From the NCBI GenBank assembly GCA_030522415.1, contig CM060124.1:24042454-24106453 (forward strand): a stretch of 64,000 bases of DNA, read 5' to 3'. Below are positions 21,196-32,340 of this stretch, one piece after another. Numbering within the stretch: the first letter of the stretch is position 1; each line of letters opens with the position of its first letter. This stretch comes from Channallabes apus. Lineage: Eukaryota; Chordata; Actinopteri; Siluriformes; Clariidae. A program made the position numbers and the translations under genes. Below the pieces are notes generated by a model, which was not told where the DNA came from, did not search any database, and saw only the letters and a list, made by a program, of their open reading frames with translations.

Positions 21196-21500
21196 TCGGT
21201 AAACATCCAAGCACTGAGGCACGCAAATCCCCTGACCACAATAAGGTGGCAATCCCTCAGGGGGGGAGGATGAAAAATACAAATTAAATAAATAAAACAA
21301 AATAAAATATCCTTAATCCAGATTTTATCAATCAACGACATAATATTGATCTTAGCTGGATGGTCTAATTATCAAAACCGTTTAACCTAAAGAAAAACTT
21401 AACACACTATAACTAGAATATTTACAAAACTGAAAGGTTGTCTTATGTATAATAAAAAAACCTCATAACTCAAAAAGATCATATTATGTTTTTATATTTT
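21196..21500 (-). repeat. Interspersed repeat, copy 2 (inverted relative to 10730-11065)
   Basis: TGAGGCACGCAAATCCCCTG, CAATAAGGTGGCAATCCCTC and TCCTTAATCCAGATTTTATC are the complements of blocks in copy 1. Confidence 0.7.
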
Positions 21501-22545
21501 TTTTTTGATTTTTTTATAGTAACTGAACAGCTCTCTTCTCTCCAATCCACTCCTAAACCACAGTCTCCTATTTCTCTGTGCGTGCTCTTCAGCCTGTGAA
21601 TGAATACACGCAGCGGAGGTTTTGTAAACTGTAGAGATACAATAATTTTACTGCTGGAAAATCAGCATTTTATCTAATTTGAAATATAAACCTAATATTA
21701 TCTGTTACTTAATATATTTTCTTTTGATGATGACAATAACAGCCTACTGCATTTCATTATTTATAATAACACAAAAAACAATATTACAATATTTGATATT
21801 TTAATATAAACTCGGTATCATTATCCTCCTTGTGTATGTGTAAAAAACATTTGATTTGTTCTATTTTTTATTCTGATAGTGTGCTCAATTTGTTTCTAGT
21901 AATTTATATATTTAAATTCGGATGCCTTTTACTGTTACAAATTTAACTCTTTGCTGTACAAGCCCTTGTGTTGTTGTTTGTGCTGCTGTTCTTTAATAAT
22001 ACCAATAATCAGATACAAACAGTCTGTCTAAACGAAAATTAAGCAATGCTTCTTAACTCATCATTATGTGGATATTTTTCATGCTCGTTGGATAAAGTAT
22101 GTACTGTAATGATTTGGTCTACTCTGTACTGTATGTGCGTGAGAGAGAGGGGTGTCGCGGTCGTGAAACAAAGGCTCATTTCAGCTCATTCAGTTTCTCT
22201 GAATGGATAGGTGAGAACAGCTGATTCACGGTGAATAATTTGCATTTGAGTGTTGCCAAGTGAAAAGAAGACAAAAATCAAGACGAACAACATATAAAAC
22301 TGAGACAATATTTTAAAAAGAATCGCAATCAACCTGAACAGGTAAGCTGGAATAAAATCAGTAGCAGCATTAACTAAAGTAATTAGTAATTATTAGCTGC
22401 TACTGATTTTATGGACTCATCACGGTTAAATACGTTGGTCACATGCCAGCTGTATAAGCCGGTTAAGGGACTCATTACGGTTGTATATCGTGCTCTGAAT
22501 AATAAATTTTTTGTTTGCTGTTTGTTTGCTGAGTAAAATTAAAAT
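21501..22545. other. Mostly anonymous AT-rich stretch
   Basis: Holds only the inverted partner (about 22436-22505) of the repeat at 6526-6585. No supported gene. Confidence 0.45.
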
Positions 22546-22800
22546 AGAACAATTTTTTAAAACAGCATCATCCAAGATTCGAACTGACGCTTTGTAAATC
22601 CCTGGCCGAGCGCTCTAACCGCTACACCAACCAGGCACTAAGAGACAACACACCTCCGTGACGTTAATAAGCCACTCGCCTTCTTTGAAAGCAAGCATTA
22701 AATAAGTAACGAATTAAGCCTGTTATACAATTATACTATTTGCACGTGTATTTTATCTGTTTTAAACTTGGTGTCATTTGATCTTATTAGTTTAGAAATG
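22546..22800 (-). repeat. Diverged third copy of the tRNA-like repeat
   Basis: Aligns with 23560-23790 in the same orientation. The tRNA-like core at 22568-22640 reads (minus) GGTTGGTGTAGCGGTTAGAG then AGTTCGAATC. Flanking words such as TTAATAAGCCACTCG, TTCTTTGAAAGCAAG and AAGCCTGTTAT are conserved. It lies inside the spacer of the large inverted repeat. Confidence 0.7.
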
Positions 22801-23149
22801 TTTGTAAAAAAAACTATTGTTATCAAAAATGTAACAGATGTAACACCGGACTTCATTACCCACAATGCATCTCCCGCACTGGACTACACTGCCGTAAACA
22901 GCTGTCGTAAATCAAAACTCCCGGTACTGCAGATGGCCAGCACTTTTCATCAGTATAATGACACACACACACACACAGCAGCAGCAGACCGAGCCGTCAC
23001 TCCCCTAAATTTAAAGAATACAAACTGGTTGCGTGCGAGTTTGCTGTTTTTTCTATAGTATGCTGAAGCAAAATCAAAATACAACAATTTTTTTTATTTT
23101 AATTTTGCTATAATTAAAATAAAAAAATTTAAAACATCAATCAAATCAT
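22801..23149. other. Unassigned stretch
   Basis: Includes a short (CA)n and an ATTACCCACAATGCAT word resembling a ZNF143-type site. The 96-codon ORF over it shows no domain. Confidence 0.35.
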
Positions 23150-23793
23150 CAAAAAATGCAGGAAATGATGTTTTCTAACATGCGTTAGATAGTTTTTTTT
23201 ATCACTCTATACACAATACTTTGCTATTTTTATAGATGTTGAGCATCGTGAGCAAGCCCGAGATCATATTAACGTTAATTATCACCAGCCGGCATGAATA
23301 GCACACGAGTAACGTGAGCTGGACGCACACCAATCGATTCGACTATGGTTAATTGCTCACTCCGTAGGCTCCCTGAATAGGCGGGAAAGGGATGGAACCG
23401 CGCATTCGTCCCGGCAGGAAAAAAAAACTAAACAGAACTAACAGATGAGGACTCAGATTAATGTGCAAAAAATATATAACAAAACTATATAAGTCTACAT
23501 AGCCTTTATAAGACTCTACCTTAAGCGCACTTAAAACATTTTATTTAGTTTTAAAATAAAACAATTTTAAAACATCACTCAGGATTCGAAACGGTGCTTT
23601 GTAGATCACTGACCGAGTGTTCTAACCGCTACACCAAGCGGCCACTTAGAGACAATGCACACCAGAGACCTTAATAAGCCACTCGACTTCTTTGAAAGCA
23701 AGTGTACTTCTTTGATAAGTGACGAAGTAAGCCTGTTATAATAATAACTTGGTGTTATTTGATCTTATTGGTTTAGAAATTTATATTTAAATA
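23150..23793 (-). repeat. Right arm of the 646-bp inverted repeat
   Basis: Complement of 18838-19483 with only scattered substitutions. The tRNA-like unit is at 23577-23642 on the minus strand. Confidence 0.95.
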
Positions 23794-24367
23794 AATAGTA
23801 AACTTGGCCGATTTCGTTATAATTTTGTTTGATGAGTGGGGCTTGAAAATTCTCTTGAAAAATATGGTCATTTATTTCAGTTAATAAATCTACTATAATT
23901 TTTTTTACTCATTATTGTACAGTACACATTAATAGCTCTGGTTCAGATTTTTCATGTTTGTTGTGGAAATTACCATCACTGTTGTATTTACTGCAATGAA
24001 TGAAAATGTCACTTTGCGCCACCTGGCGGCCATTTTACGAATGACTTTGAAATGCAACTGATTTATTTTGGCCGCTGTTGCCTTTAAACGGCGGTATACG
24101 CGGCGAGATCGCCATTCCAATTTTGTAACCACTGTACCACAGAGTGTGTAAAGTACTGTTCTGGGGATTCTGGAATGTAAATAAACTCCCTGTGCTAATG
24201 TTAACCAGTGAACAGTGTTAGTGTTAACCAGGTCTGTCTGTATTATCGTCTGAATTAAATTAACCGAGAATTTACTTAATGCGCTTCTCATACAAATAAG
24301 TTAAGCGATATAACACTCGTATATGAGCATTAGTTCATCCCTGAGGCCAAACTAACTTACTGAAGCC

Positions 24368-24403
<36 letters not shown>

Positions 24404-24685
24404 CCCCCTCCTCCTCCTAACTGATAAACACTTCAGTGTTGTTATTCAGCTCGTTAACTAAGCGCTCGCGCTACCGCGGAAAGTCCCGTACAAAGTGTGT
24501 AAAATATAAACCGGGTTATGAGCGTTACTAGCTCCTGTACAGCTACCCTTAGTCTGTGTCCCTCATCAACTGCATCACATTATATTACAGTCACAGAAAT
24601 AACCTGCAGATTAACTCTTGACCAAAGAATAAATAACCGCTGAATTTATCCAGACAACACGCTGTGAGATTCTCTCAGTACTTAC
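23794..24685. other. Spacer with short repeats
   Basis: 24018-24140 is a direct copy of 6596-6712 (GGCGGCCATTTTACGAATGA and following). A (CA)n run is at 24368-24402. A minus ORF (24291-23929) begins after an acceptor-like TTTAATTCAG at about 24252, but its phase is incompatible with the exon at 24686-24887 and it runs through the repeat, so I do not call it. Confidence 0.4.
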
Positions 24686-24887
24686 AGAGAACACAAACAC
24701 TCTTCATCGGGTAGTGCAGCTCTTGTAATAGGGACATTAATAGTATTGTCGAAGCTTGAGCATGTTTTTGAGTTAAAGTGGAGTGACATTGTGAGTGTGT
24801 GACACTGACAGTAAGCTGTAATATTAACTCCAGACTTGGTAAACAGATCATTAAGTTCTCTAAAGTCACATCTGACCGCTGCTGCTG
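24686..24887 (-). CDS. Candidate internal exon of a host gene
   Basis: On the minus strand a run of tandem CAG acceptors (first at 24890-24888) opens a 202-bp exon that stays open through 67 codons (SDVTLENLMICLPSLELILQ and on to SLLQELHYPMKSVCVL). It closes at a strong donor, CTCT|GTAAGTACT (24686/24685). The encoded peptide is leucine-rich and helical in character, and I do not recognise it. The promoter-like start with its own GTAAGT donor lies only about 100 bp upstream, so exon 1 could splice to this exon. Tandem CAG acceptors predict small in-frame splice variants. Confidence 0.45.
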
Positions 24888-24989
24888 CTGCCAGTGATTA
24901 AAACGTTAAAACGGCCAATAAAAAAACTACACGGGGAAATAAACTGTAAACTACCCCGAACACATTTTATAAAATAAAACATCACTTAC

Positions 24990-25110
24990 CACGAACAGTC
25001 CGTTAAGCCGCCATCTTCATCTCTGTAGTTTGGCAGCGTCAGTTCGGCGGGGGTGGAGGCGGGTTGTTAAAATCACGTGATTGCAACTCAGTTTTAACGT
25101 GTTCTTGAGA
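24990..25110 (-). promoter_or_regulatory. Promoter and first exon of the candidate minus-strand gene
   Basis: Reading the minus strand: TCACGTGA (E-box palindrome), two GC-box-like stretches (CCCGCCTCC, CCCCCGCC), then AAGATGGCGGC, a perfect YY1-type core promoter element usually found just downstream of transcription starts. A GTAAGT donor follows at about 24989. The ATG inside the YY1 element is followed closely by an in-frame TAA, so this exon may be mostly 5' UTR. Confidence 0.45.
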
Positions 25111-25770
25111 ACGAAGCGCCATCTAGTGGTGGCACCAGGTAAATGAATAAATAGGGCGTGAATGGGCGTGTTTACTGTGAAATCTTGACACGCCTTTCGG
25201 CCAGAAAAGGGAGGGGGGATTACGGCGTGCAAAGGCCATTCATACGCCATTCACACTTCAGCCACACGGTCGCGGCTATTTGGCGTGGCTCCCACTGTAT
25301 ATATAGAGTCTTTTCTCCCTATCAAAAGTCCATAAAAGCAAGCAATAGCACCCAGAAATGTCCCTTTGCAGATGGCGCAGGAATAGCCGAGCCCTCTGCA
25401 CCGCGCATACTCCGCCTGGCTTGTGTTCACTCCCGGGGGAACAGCTGACAGCTCAGCTCAGCAGCTTCCGGAAAATACGGACACGGACAACAGCAAAGAC
25501 ATAAACAAAAAAAAACCCTCATGCGTATCGGACAGAGATATCCCGCACTCGAGTTTACAAAACACCGGGCTGCTTAGCAGTAGCCTTAGCCTTTAGCATT
25601 AGCTGTGGTATGGTTGCTGTTCCCTAGCCCTAGCCTCTCTTCATCTTTTATTAAAATCGAGTAATTAGCGGCCGCAGCGTCCCCACTGGTCGGGAGCGCG
25701 TAACTAGGCAACCGCCTGTTACACCATGATGCCCCTAAGCACACAAGGCTGAAGTTAGCTCCTTATTCGC
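25111..25770. other. CpG-rich flank
   Basis: GC-rich and CpG-containing for several hundred bases beyond the promoter candidate. No coding exon could be supported. It might be part of a CpG island shared with a divergent gene. Confidence 0.3.
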
Positions 25771-26028
25771 AGCTTCCGGTTTGTTTGGCTCCTTATTGCG
25801 CAGCGTCTCATTCTGCTGCTGAAGTTTAGCTCCTTATTCGCCTCGTTACTAACGGGAGTGTTCACGTTGCCGAATGCTGCGCAGTTTATCAATAAAAGCA
25901 GCTTCCGATTCGTTTGGCTCCTTATTGCGCAGTGTCTCACTCTGCGGCTGAAGTTTAGCTCCTTATTCGCCTCGTTACTAACGGGAGTGTCCACGTTGCC
26001 GAATGCTGCGCAGTTTATCAATAAAACG
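25771..26028 (+). repeat. 129-bp tandem duplication
   Basis: Units start at 25771 and 25900 (AGCTTCCG...TTTGGCTCC...CAGTTTATCAATAAAA). 129 is a multiple of three and both strands stay open, but no protein family is recognisable. Part of another unit precedes it. Confidence 0.9.
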
Positions 26029-26755
26029 TTATTTTGGTGGCTTAAACCATTCTGGCCAAGCAAATATGAACTATACAACACCTAGCAGGTACACAACTTT
26101 ATAGTAAAAGTGAAATTGTCCTGGCCCAGATTGAGAGCTGCATAATTCATTCCATTTTTGTTGTCATTGCGTGCATAAGCCATTATGTCAGTTTATTGGG
26201 GCCGTGTGAAATAGCCTTCATTTACCTCTGAATTGTGGGATAAAAAGACAGCCCTAGTGTGTGTGGTCTAAATGTTGTTTCTCATTATTGTTTAAAAATC
26301 TCAAAACATTAATATATCATCACAAGATACTTTTTATCATCACAAACAACTATTTTTTTTAAATAAAAATCGTTGCCTTGTAAAGATTCTGAGCATGTGC
26401 CTATAGTATCTTAATTTTTAAGGCCAAATCTGTCATCTGTTTTTGTTAATAAACTATACTTTAAAATGTAATTTAATGAACCCTTTAATTTTTGTGGCTT
26501 CAGTTTAATTTCAGTTGTTCAACATTGATGTTCAATAAATAATCATAGATAGTAGATAGTGTGTGTTGCCTTCAATTAATCAATCAAGTAATGCACCCTT
26601 CATTCAAAAATCTCTCACTTGTGAGCATATTTACTGTACAAAACTTGTCAGTGAACTATGAGGGCAAAAAAATATATATAGTTTATTAATCGCAATCGAG
26701 TTAAAATGTTCAATTAATCGAGATTTTGAATTTAGGCCAAATCGCCCAGCCCTAA
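26029..26755. mobile_element. hAT-type element, right end only
   Basis: The stretch ends with AGGCCAAATCGCCCAGCCCT at about 26733-26752, which read inverted is AGGGCTGGGCGATTTGGCCT, a typical fish hAT terminus. The AT-rich ATTAATCG words inside also fit. No left terminus was found. Confidence 0.45.
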
Positions 26756-27243
26756 GTGAAGGTATATAAACCATGTAAAACTGGGGAAGGGGGGAAGCTC
26801 GCTGAATTTTCCTGGGTTGTCTTCTGGCTGGCCAGTCCAGTGCTGTCCGTTTACTTTTGATTGCAATAAACTTTTTTGCTCCTTCAATACTCAAGTAGTT
26901 GTTGGGTTTGTGTTTAGAAAATTTGCATAGTTCACAACAAATTTGCCACAATAATTCAAAAACACAAAACACAACCAAAACACACACGCGTGCACGCACA
27001 CACACACACACACACACACATACATTTTCCTTTATGGACCTTAAAAAGGTTGCAGGTCAGGTTGTGAGACAAAGCACTAGACATTTCTAAATAACAAGCA
27101 GTGAGAAAAGTTGGAAAGCAAGAGTCTGTGGAGGAAATTGGGTCGATCTAGACAATCTGGCAGCTCTCAAGAGTCAAAGAAAGGTCAGACCCAGCAGTGT
27201 GTGTGTGTGTCAGTGATCCCATTGTCTGAATGTCACACACCAC
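26756..27243. other. Unassigned stretch with (CA)n
   Basis: A (CA)n microsatellite at about 26992-27020. Nothing else supported. Confidence 0.5.
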
Positions 27244-27246
27244 TTA

Positions 27247-28097
27247 GGCTGAATCCCATTTCTATTTTCTACCCCTTCCCCTACCCCTTCCCCCTTCCCC
27301 TTGTCCCTTGAAACGAAGTGGAAAGGGGAAGGGTTTAAATTTTTCCCCTAAGAAATGGGACACCACTACAACACTGTTATACGTCATCATACGTTGTCAC
27401 TAGTTCCTAATGTTACGTTAAAGGACATGCGCCGATGTTTATCACACATTGCAATAAGAGAGAGATTACTCACTCCCAAAGTTTTTTTGCGCCGTATTTC
27501 ATCCCTATACATAATATAAATTACAAAACTGTGGTCACGTTGCAATAAGTAAGAATAGTGTAAGCACCGTTCATTTACATGTACACATATGGCCGTAAGC
27601 AAAACAAACAATGCGTTATCAAATGCTCGGCAAACTGCCGTGCTACTGAACTTTCATATTTGTTTGTAGCATGCAGTAAAGTGTATGTGACATAAAAATA
27701 TATATTTGTAATATCGTGCAATCGGTGCTATCCGCTAGCAAACTTTAGCGATTTTTTTGCAAACATTTCTTTACAGAACATCACCATAAACACAAACACA
27801 AGACTAGAGGTAATATACATATAATGAAAACTTGTCATAAAAATCTTTATTTATGGCAAAAATTTACATTTATGGGTCTGTTTGCTCGAGTGAGCAGCCA
27901 TGTTGAAAATTTCGCTTAGCCCTTCGTTTGAAGTGAGGTCCTGAAAAATCTTCATTTGGAGGGCTATCTGGCCCTTCCCCTTCCCCCTCCCCCTCCAACC
28001 AAAAGAGAAATGAGACACCCCTACCCCTTCACGTGAACGCGCCAAACGGAGGGGTAGGGCTATGTGAAGGGGTAAGGGGTAGAAATGGGATTCAGCC
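27247..28097. mobile_element. Harbinger-like MITE with pyrimidine-rich ends
   Basis: Perfect 18-bp terminal inverted repeats GGCTGAATCCCATTTCTA at 27247-27264 and 28080-28097, flanked by TTA on both sides (27244-27246 and 28098-28100). A 3-bp TTA target duplication is typical of PIF/Harbinger. Subterminal CCCCTTCCCC-type tracts are mirrored at both ends. No transposase is encoded. Confidence 0.8.
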
Positions 28098-28177
28098 TTA
28101 CTCTTTTAGTAAAGCACAAATAAATACTAGACTCCATCATGCCATAGGCTTGGATACTGTGAGCTCTGTATCACCAG

Positions 28178-29735
28178 GGGCCTCATGTATCAACACTGCG
28201 TACGCACAAAAACTTTGCTTACACCAGTTTTCACGCTCACGGTCGGATTTACTAGCAGTGAAATTAACGTGAGAATGTGCGTTCTTCCACGCCAACTTCA
28301 TGTCTGGCGTACGTGTATTTCTTGTGTGTGTTTGTTTTATGTACGTTGGCGACTCCTAGAGGCAATTATGTTAAATTGCACACTACAAAGTATCATACCA
28401 ACACATGTGAAAAACAGTGCTATTCATTTATAATTGATAAAATGGGTTAATAGAATATTAGTCTACCAGTTGTTTGATTTAGAACATATAAAAGCATTTG
28501 CAAATGTATACAACCCTTAGTCTATGGCAATGGCAGTGCTGGCCTTATTAGAGGACATTGTCAATGGCCGAATCTGAAGGGAACGCATTTTTAGGGATCA
28601 TAGTGATTTTCTGGCCCACGATAATGACTGGCTTATTAGCCGTTTCAGATTTCCAAGAGCTATCCTCTTGGAGCTCTGTGCTGAGTTGGGTCCAAATTTG
28701 GAAAGAGAGACAGCGAGGAGCCACGCATTACCCGTTCCCTTACAGGTGCTGACAACGCTTGGTTTCCTGGCAACTGGTTCTTTCCAAAGGGAACTGGCAC
28801 ACCACTCGGGGTTAAGCCAGTCGTCTCTGAGCCGTGCAATGCCATCTGTATGGGACGGGATCATCCGCATGTCTAGCAGGTATATAAGGTTTCCATACCA
28901 TGCAGTTGACCAGCCAAACATTAAAGCGCAATTTGCAGCGATCGGGGTTTTCCTAATGTAATCGGAGCCATCGACTGCATGCACATTGCTATAAAGGCGC
29001 TATCTGAAGACGAATTTGCATATGTGAATCGGAAACATTTCCAACACTGTACAAATGTACAAATAATATGTGATGCTCAAACAGGGCCGGTTCTACGGGG
29101 GACAAATAAATGTCTTGCCCCCTCAAATAAAAAATTTTAAATGTTGAGAAAGCACATGTTAATATACTCACAAAATGAATTTATAAGTTGATAAAATGAA
29201 AAAATCCGACTAAAAAGGGACACTACATAATACGGTATTAGATTTCACAGGCTGCACAGGCTGCACGCGCAACCTCCCCCCCCCCAACCCCCGACGCATG
29301 ATCTGACTGCGTGCACATCCCCCCCTGCATGATCTGACCACGCGCAACCCCCCCCACCCCCATTGCATGATCTGTTGCATGATGAAACTTGCAAATAACA
29401 GTTTTTCTCCGCTCTACCTCCGATAGGAGCACCTCCAATTCACATTCTGTGAAGTTTATCTTCTTGCTTGCTTTTGCCATTGCTTTTTCATTTGGTTTTG
29501 CCAAAGTGGAGTCATTACCATATTTACACGGGAGAGGAGGCAGGGAGGGGTTTTGCGCTCGTGCACGTGCGCTCAATTTCACGTTAATTCGGATGTACAA
29601 AGAGAATATGCGTGGGATTCCGCGTACGCAGTGTTTCATACATCAGATTTTTTTTACTGCATACGCGCATTTACAGCTTTGTCCGTACGCAATGTTTTAG
29701 TATGAATTCAACGCAAGTCTTTGTACATGAGGCCC
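28178..29735 (+). mobile_element. PIF/Harbinger transposon
   Basis: Terminal inverted repeats: left GGGCCTCATGTATCAACAC, right (inverted) GGGCCTCATGTACAAAGAC. Direct 3-bp CAG duplications flank it (28175-28177 and 29736-29738). The internal part holds a transposase remnant and, near 29150-29215, a piece related to the repeat at 20.3/21.0 kb. C-runs at 29277-29360 show further decay. Confidence 0.85.
28558..29080 (+). pseudogene. Harbinger transposase, N-terminal half
   Basis: In shifting frames it shows FPRAILLELCAELGPNLER, VLTTLGFLATGSFQRELAHH and LSQSSLSRAMPSVWDGI, the helix-turn-helix-like N-terminal region of HARBI1-type transposases. Next come a frameshift and a degenerate first catalytic block ([14 protein letters not shown], with the Asp kept and GTH altered). 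The second Asp and the Glu blocks are missing. Non-functional. Confidence 0.75.
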
Positions 29736-29738
29736 CAG

Positions 29739-30009
29739 GTCTTTAATAATGAACCTTGTTCAGATTTTCCAGGTTTAAGATTCCAGGTAAAATGTTAGCC
29801 ATCAACAAATAAGATTCATTTTAATTCCTTAAAACTAATTTTCATTAAAATTAAGAAATAGTTCATTAATCCATTATTGGTTGCCTATACAGGACAAGTT
29901 TATTATAATTTAATTTAAGATGAACTGAACAGTACTGATTTCCATTAAATATATTCTACTTTTAATGCACTCCCATTTATAAATGAGATAGACTTTAACT
30001 TTAGTGAAA
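29739..30009. other. Unassigned AT-rich stretch
   Basis: No repeat terminus or gene supported. Confidence 0.4.
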
Positions 30010-30904
30010 CAGAAAGTCTTTAATGAGAATCAAACAAAAAAAAGCAAACATGAACAAAACATGAACTAAGGAAGTTGGCTAAAAACATGGAGCATGCTAT
30101 CAAACGGAACTCAAAACACAAACACAGACTCGGGATTACACGATCTAATACAGTACAGACATGGGGATACAAACTGGACGAGACAAGACATACTAAACAG
30201 CCTAGAGGACTAAACGCAAGGGATAAACAAACACAAGACAGGCTTGGCTAGGTCTACTGGCTGTGCCGCACATTAGCTGCTAAGCTCTTTCATAGCTAAT
30301 CAGACTAATGGCTACACAGGCCAGTAGCCTGAGACACAAGGGAATGAACAGACAAGGTACACAGCAGACTAGGTATGAAACAGACTAAGAACTCTAAAGG
30401 TTAGTGGCTAAAGATGTTAGTACCTAAACAGACTAAGAGCTAAGCAGACGATGAGACTAGACAGACACGAAGACTAGACAGACTAAGATCTAGACATGTT
30501 AGTATCACCCTCATTAGTATTGAAACAGACTAATAACTAAACAGGCAATGGGGGTTACTTACACAAAAGGGTAAACACAAAGGGCTAATTCTCCTAGAGG
30601 CTAATCCTGCTAGGAGACACAAAGACAGACATCTCAATATAAACCAACTTAACTTAAAGTGCTCCTGAAACCAAAAGGCCAACTATCATCAAACCAAAAC
30701 AGAACCAAACAAAACAAAACCCACATAACAGAAATTATATCACTTTAATGCTCGACCCAGTTTCTTCTTCTTCTTCTTTGTTGTTTTATGGCGGCTGGCA
30801 GCCAACTTATAGGTGCATTACCGCCACCTGCTGGGCTGGAGTGTGGATCATTAGATTGGGAGAAAAAAAAAAGTTTTTTTTTTTATTTTTTTTATTAAAT
30901 TCTC

Positions 30905-32327
30905 TTAGATTCTATTGACTAGACCAGTTTCATTTAGGTACTTAAACAGACTTTTATATATTTTCCAGTTCATCTTCCCTAGTATGTTTTCTATTGTTGT
31001 TTCTACTCCTTCCTCCTGCATGGTTTCTCTGAGTTTCTGTCTTTCTTTGTCGTATCTTTTACAGTTTGTTAGTATGTGTGTTACTGTTTCTACTTGTCCA
31101 CAGTATTCACATTTACCAGTTGGGTGTTTGCCTATTACCTTAAGACTTTGGTTTAGTCCTGTGTGTCCTATTCTTAGCCTAGTTATGATGATCTCCTCTC
31201 TTCTGTTTCTGCCCCATACTTTCCCTCTTTTGATCTTTTTTTGGATTTGATGCATGTGTCTACCTGTTTCTCCTTCATCCCATCTTTCTTGCCATATTTT
31301 GTTTGTGTGTTCTTTAATTATTTTCTTAACTTCTGCTCTGCTTATTGGGATTTTTATTTGGACATTTTTACTTTTGAGTGCTTGTTTGGCGAGTTTATCT
31401 GCTTGTTCGTTTCCTTTTACACCTACGTGTGCTGGTACCCATAGAACAGTAATCCTCACATCTTTATGGTATAATTCTGTTACTAATTGTAATATATTAT
31501 GTAGGATGTCCTGTCTGCATGAGTTTCCTGTTTCTAGACTGGTTATGGCCGACATGTTGTCAGATGCTATTATTGTCTCTCCTTGGTGATTCTTTTCCAC
31601 CCATTTAAGTGCCATTTGTATTCCTATTAGTTCGGAGGTGTATACTGATAGTTGATCTGTTATTCTTTTTTTTAGCTGATATTTTGTGTTGCGGGATGTA
31701 GAACGCTGCCCCTGTTCGTCCCGTACCTGGGTCTTTGGAACCATCCGTGTATATTATTAATTTCTTTTTTCCTATTGTTTTAATATGATTTTGCACTATT
31801 AACCAGCATGGAATGTGTGTTGGGTTGTCCTTAATTTTTTGCTTTAAGCTTACATCTACTGGTGGGGTTATCAGTTTCCATGGTGGGGTTTTGTGAAGTG
31901 GTACTGTGGGACTGATGTTGAGTTTATGGAGTCTTAAGCCTTTTGCTCTAGTGTCTCCTATCCATCCGAAGCTGTATATGTTCATTTTGCTGTGTTCCCA
32001 GCATTCTTTAAGAATATTCTTTGTTGGATGTTCTTTATTATGCCCTTGTAGGTTAACCCAGTATGCCAACAGTAGTTTTATTCTTCTTATTCTTATCGGC
32101 ATTACTTCCATTTCTACTTGCATAGCTGATACTGGGGATGTTTTGAAGGCCCCACAACAAACTCTTAAGGCTTGAGCTTGCATAGTGTCTAACTGTTTTA
32201 GGTTGGATTCTGCTGCTGACATGTATGCTAAGCACCCATAGTCTATAGTAGCTCTCATGAATGCATTGTATAATCTTACTAACGAGGCTCTGTTAGCTCC
32301 CCATGACTGTCCTGTAAGGCACCGCAT
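30905..32327 (-). pseudogene. I-clade LINE C-terminal region and RNase H
   Basis: The C-terminal RT region (LYNAFMRATIDYGCLAYMSA) is followed by RNase H: LIIYTDGSKDPGTGRTGAAF (first Asp), YTSELIGIQMALKWVEKN (Glu), ASDNMSAITSLETG (Asp), and WVPAHVGVKGNEQADKLAKQ (His and final Asp). A Cys/His motif CEYCGQVETVTHILTNCKRY ends the protein. One frameshift lies between the TDGS block and the Glu block (about 31.6-31.7 kb). The full catalytic set is readable across the two frames. Confidence 0.88.
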
Positions 32328-32340
32328 TACGTTTATGATT

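Noticed and set aside
23929..24291. 120-codon minus ORF with an acceptor-like start
   Set aside because: It runs through a repeat that also occurs at 6596-6712, and its phase does not fit the neighbouring candidate exon.
27181..27245. Possible coding exon near the (GT)n run before the MITE
   Set aside because: Low-complexity and no conserved motif.
29277..29360. C-rich runs as a possible G-quadruplex or CRISPR-like repeat
   Set aside because: The runs are irregular and lie in decayed Harbinger sequence; no repeat-spacer periodicity.
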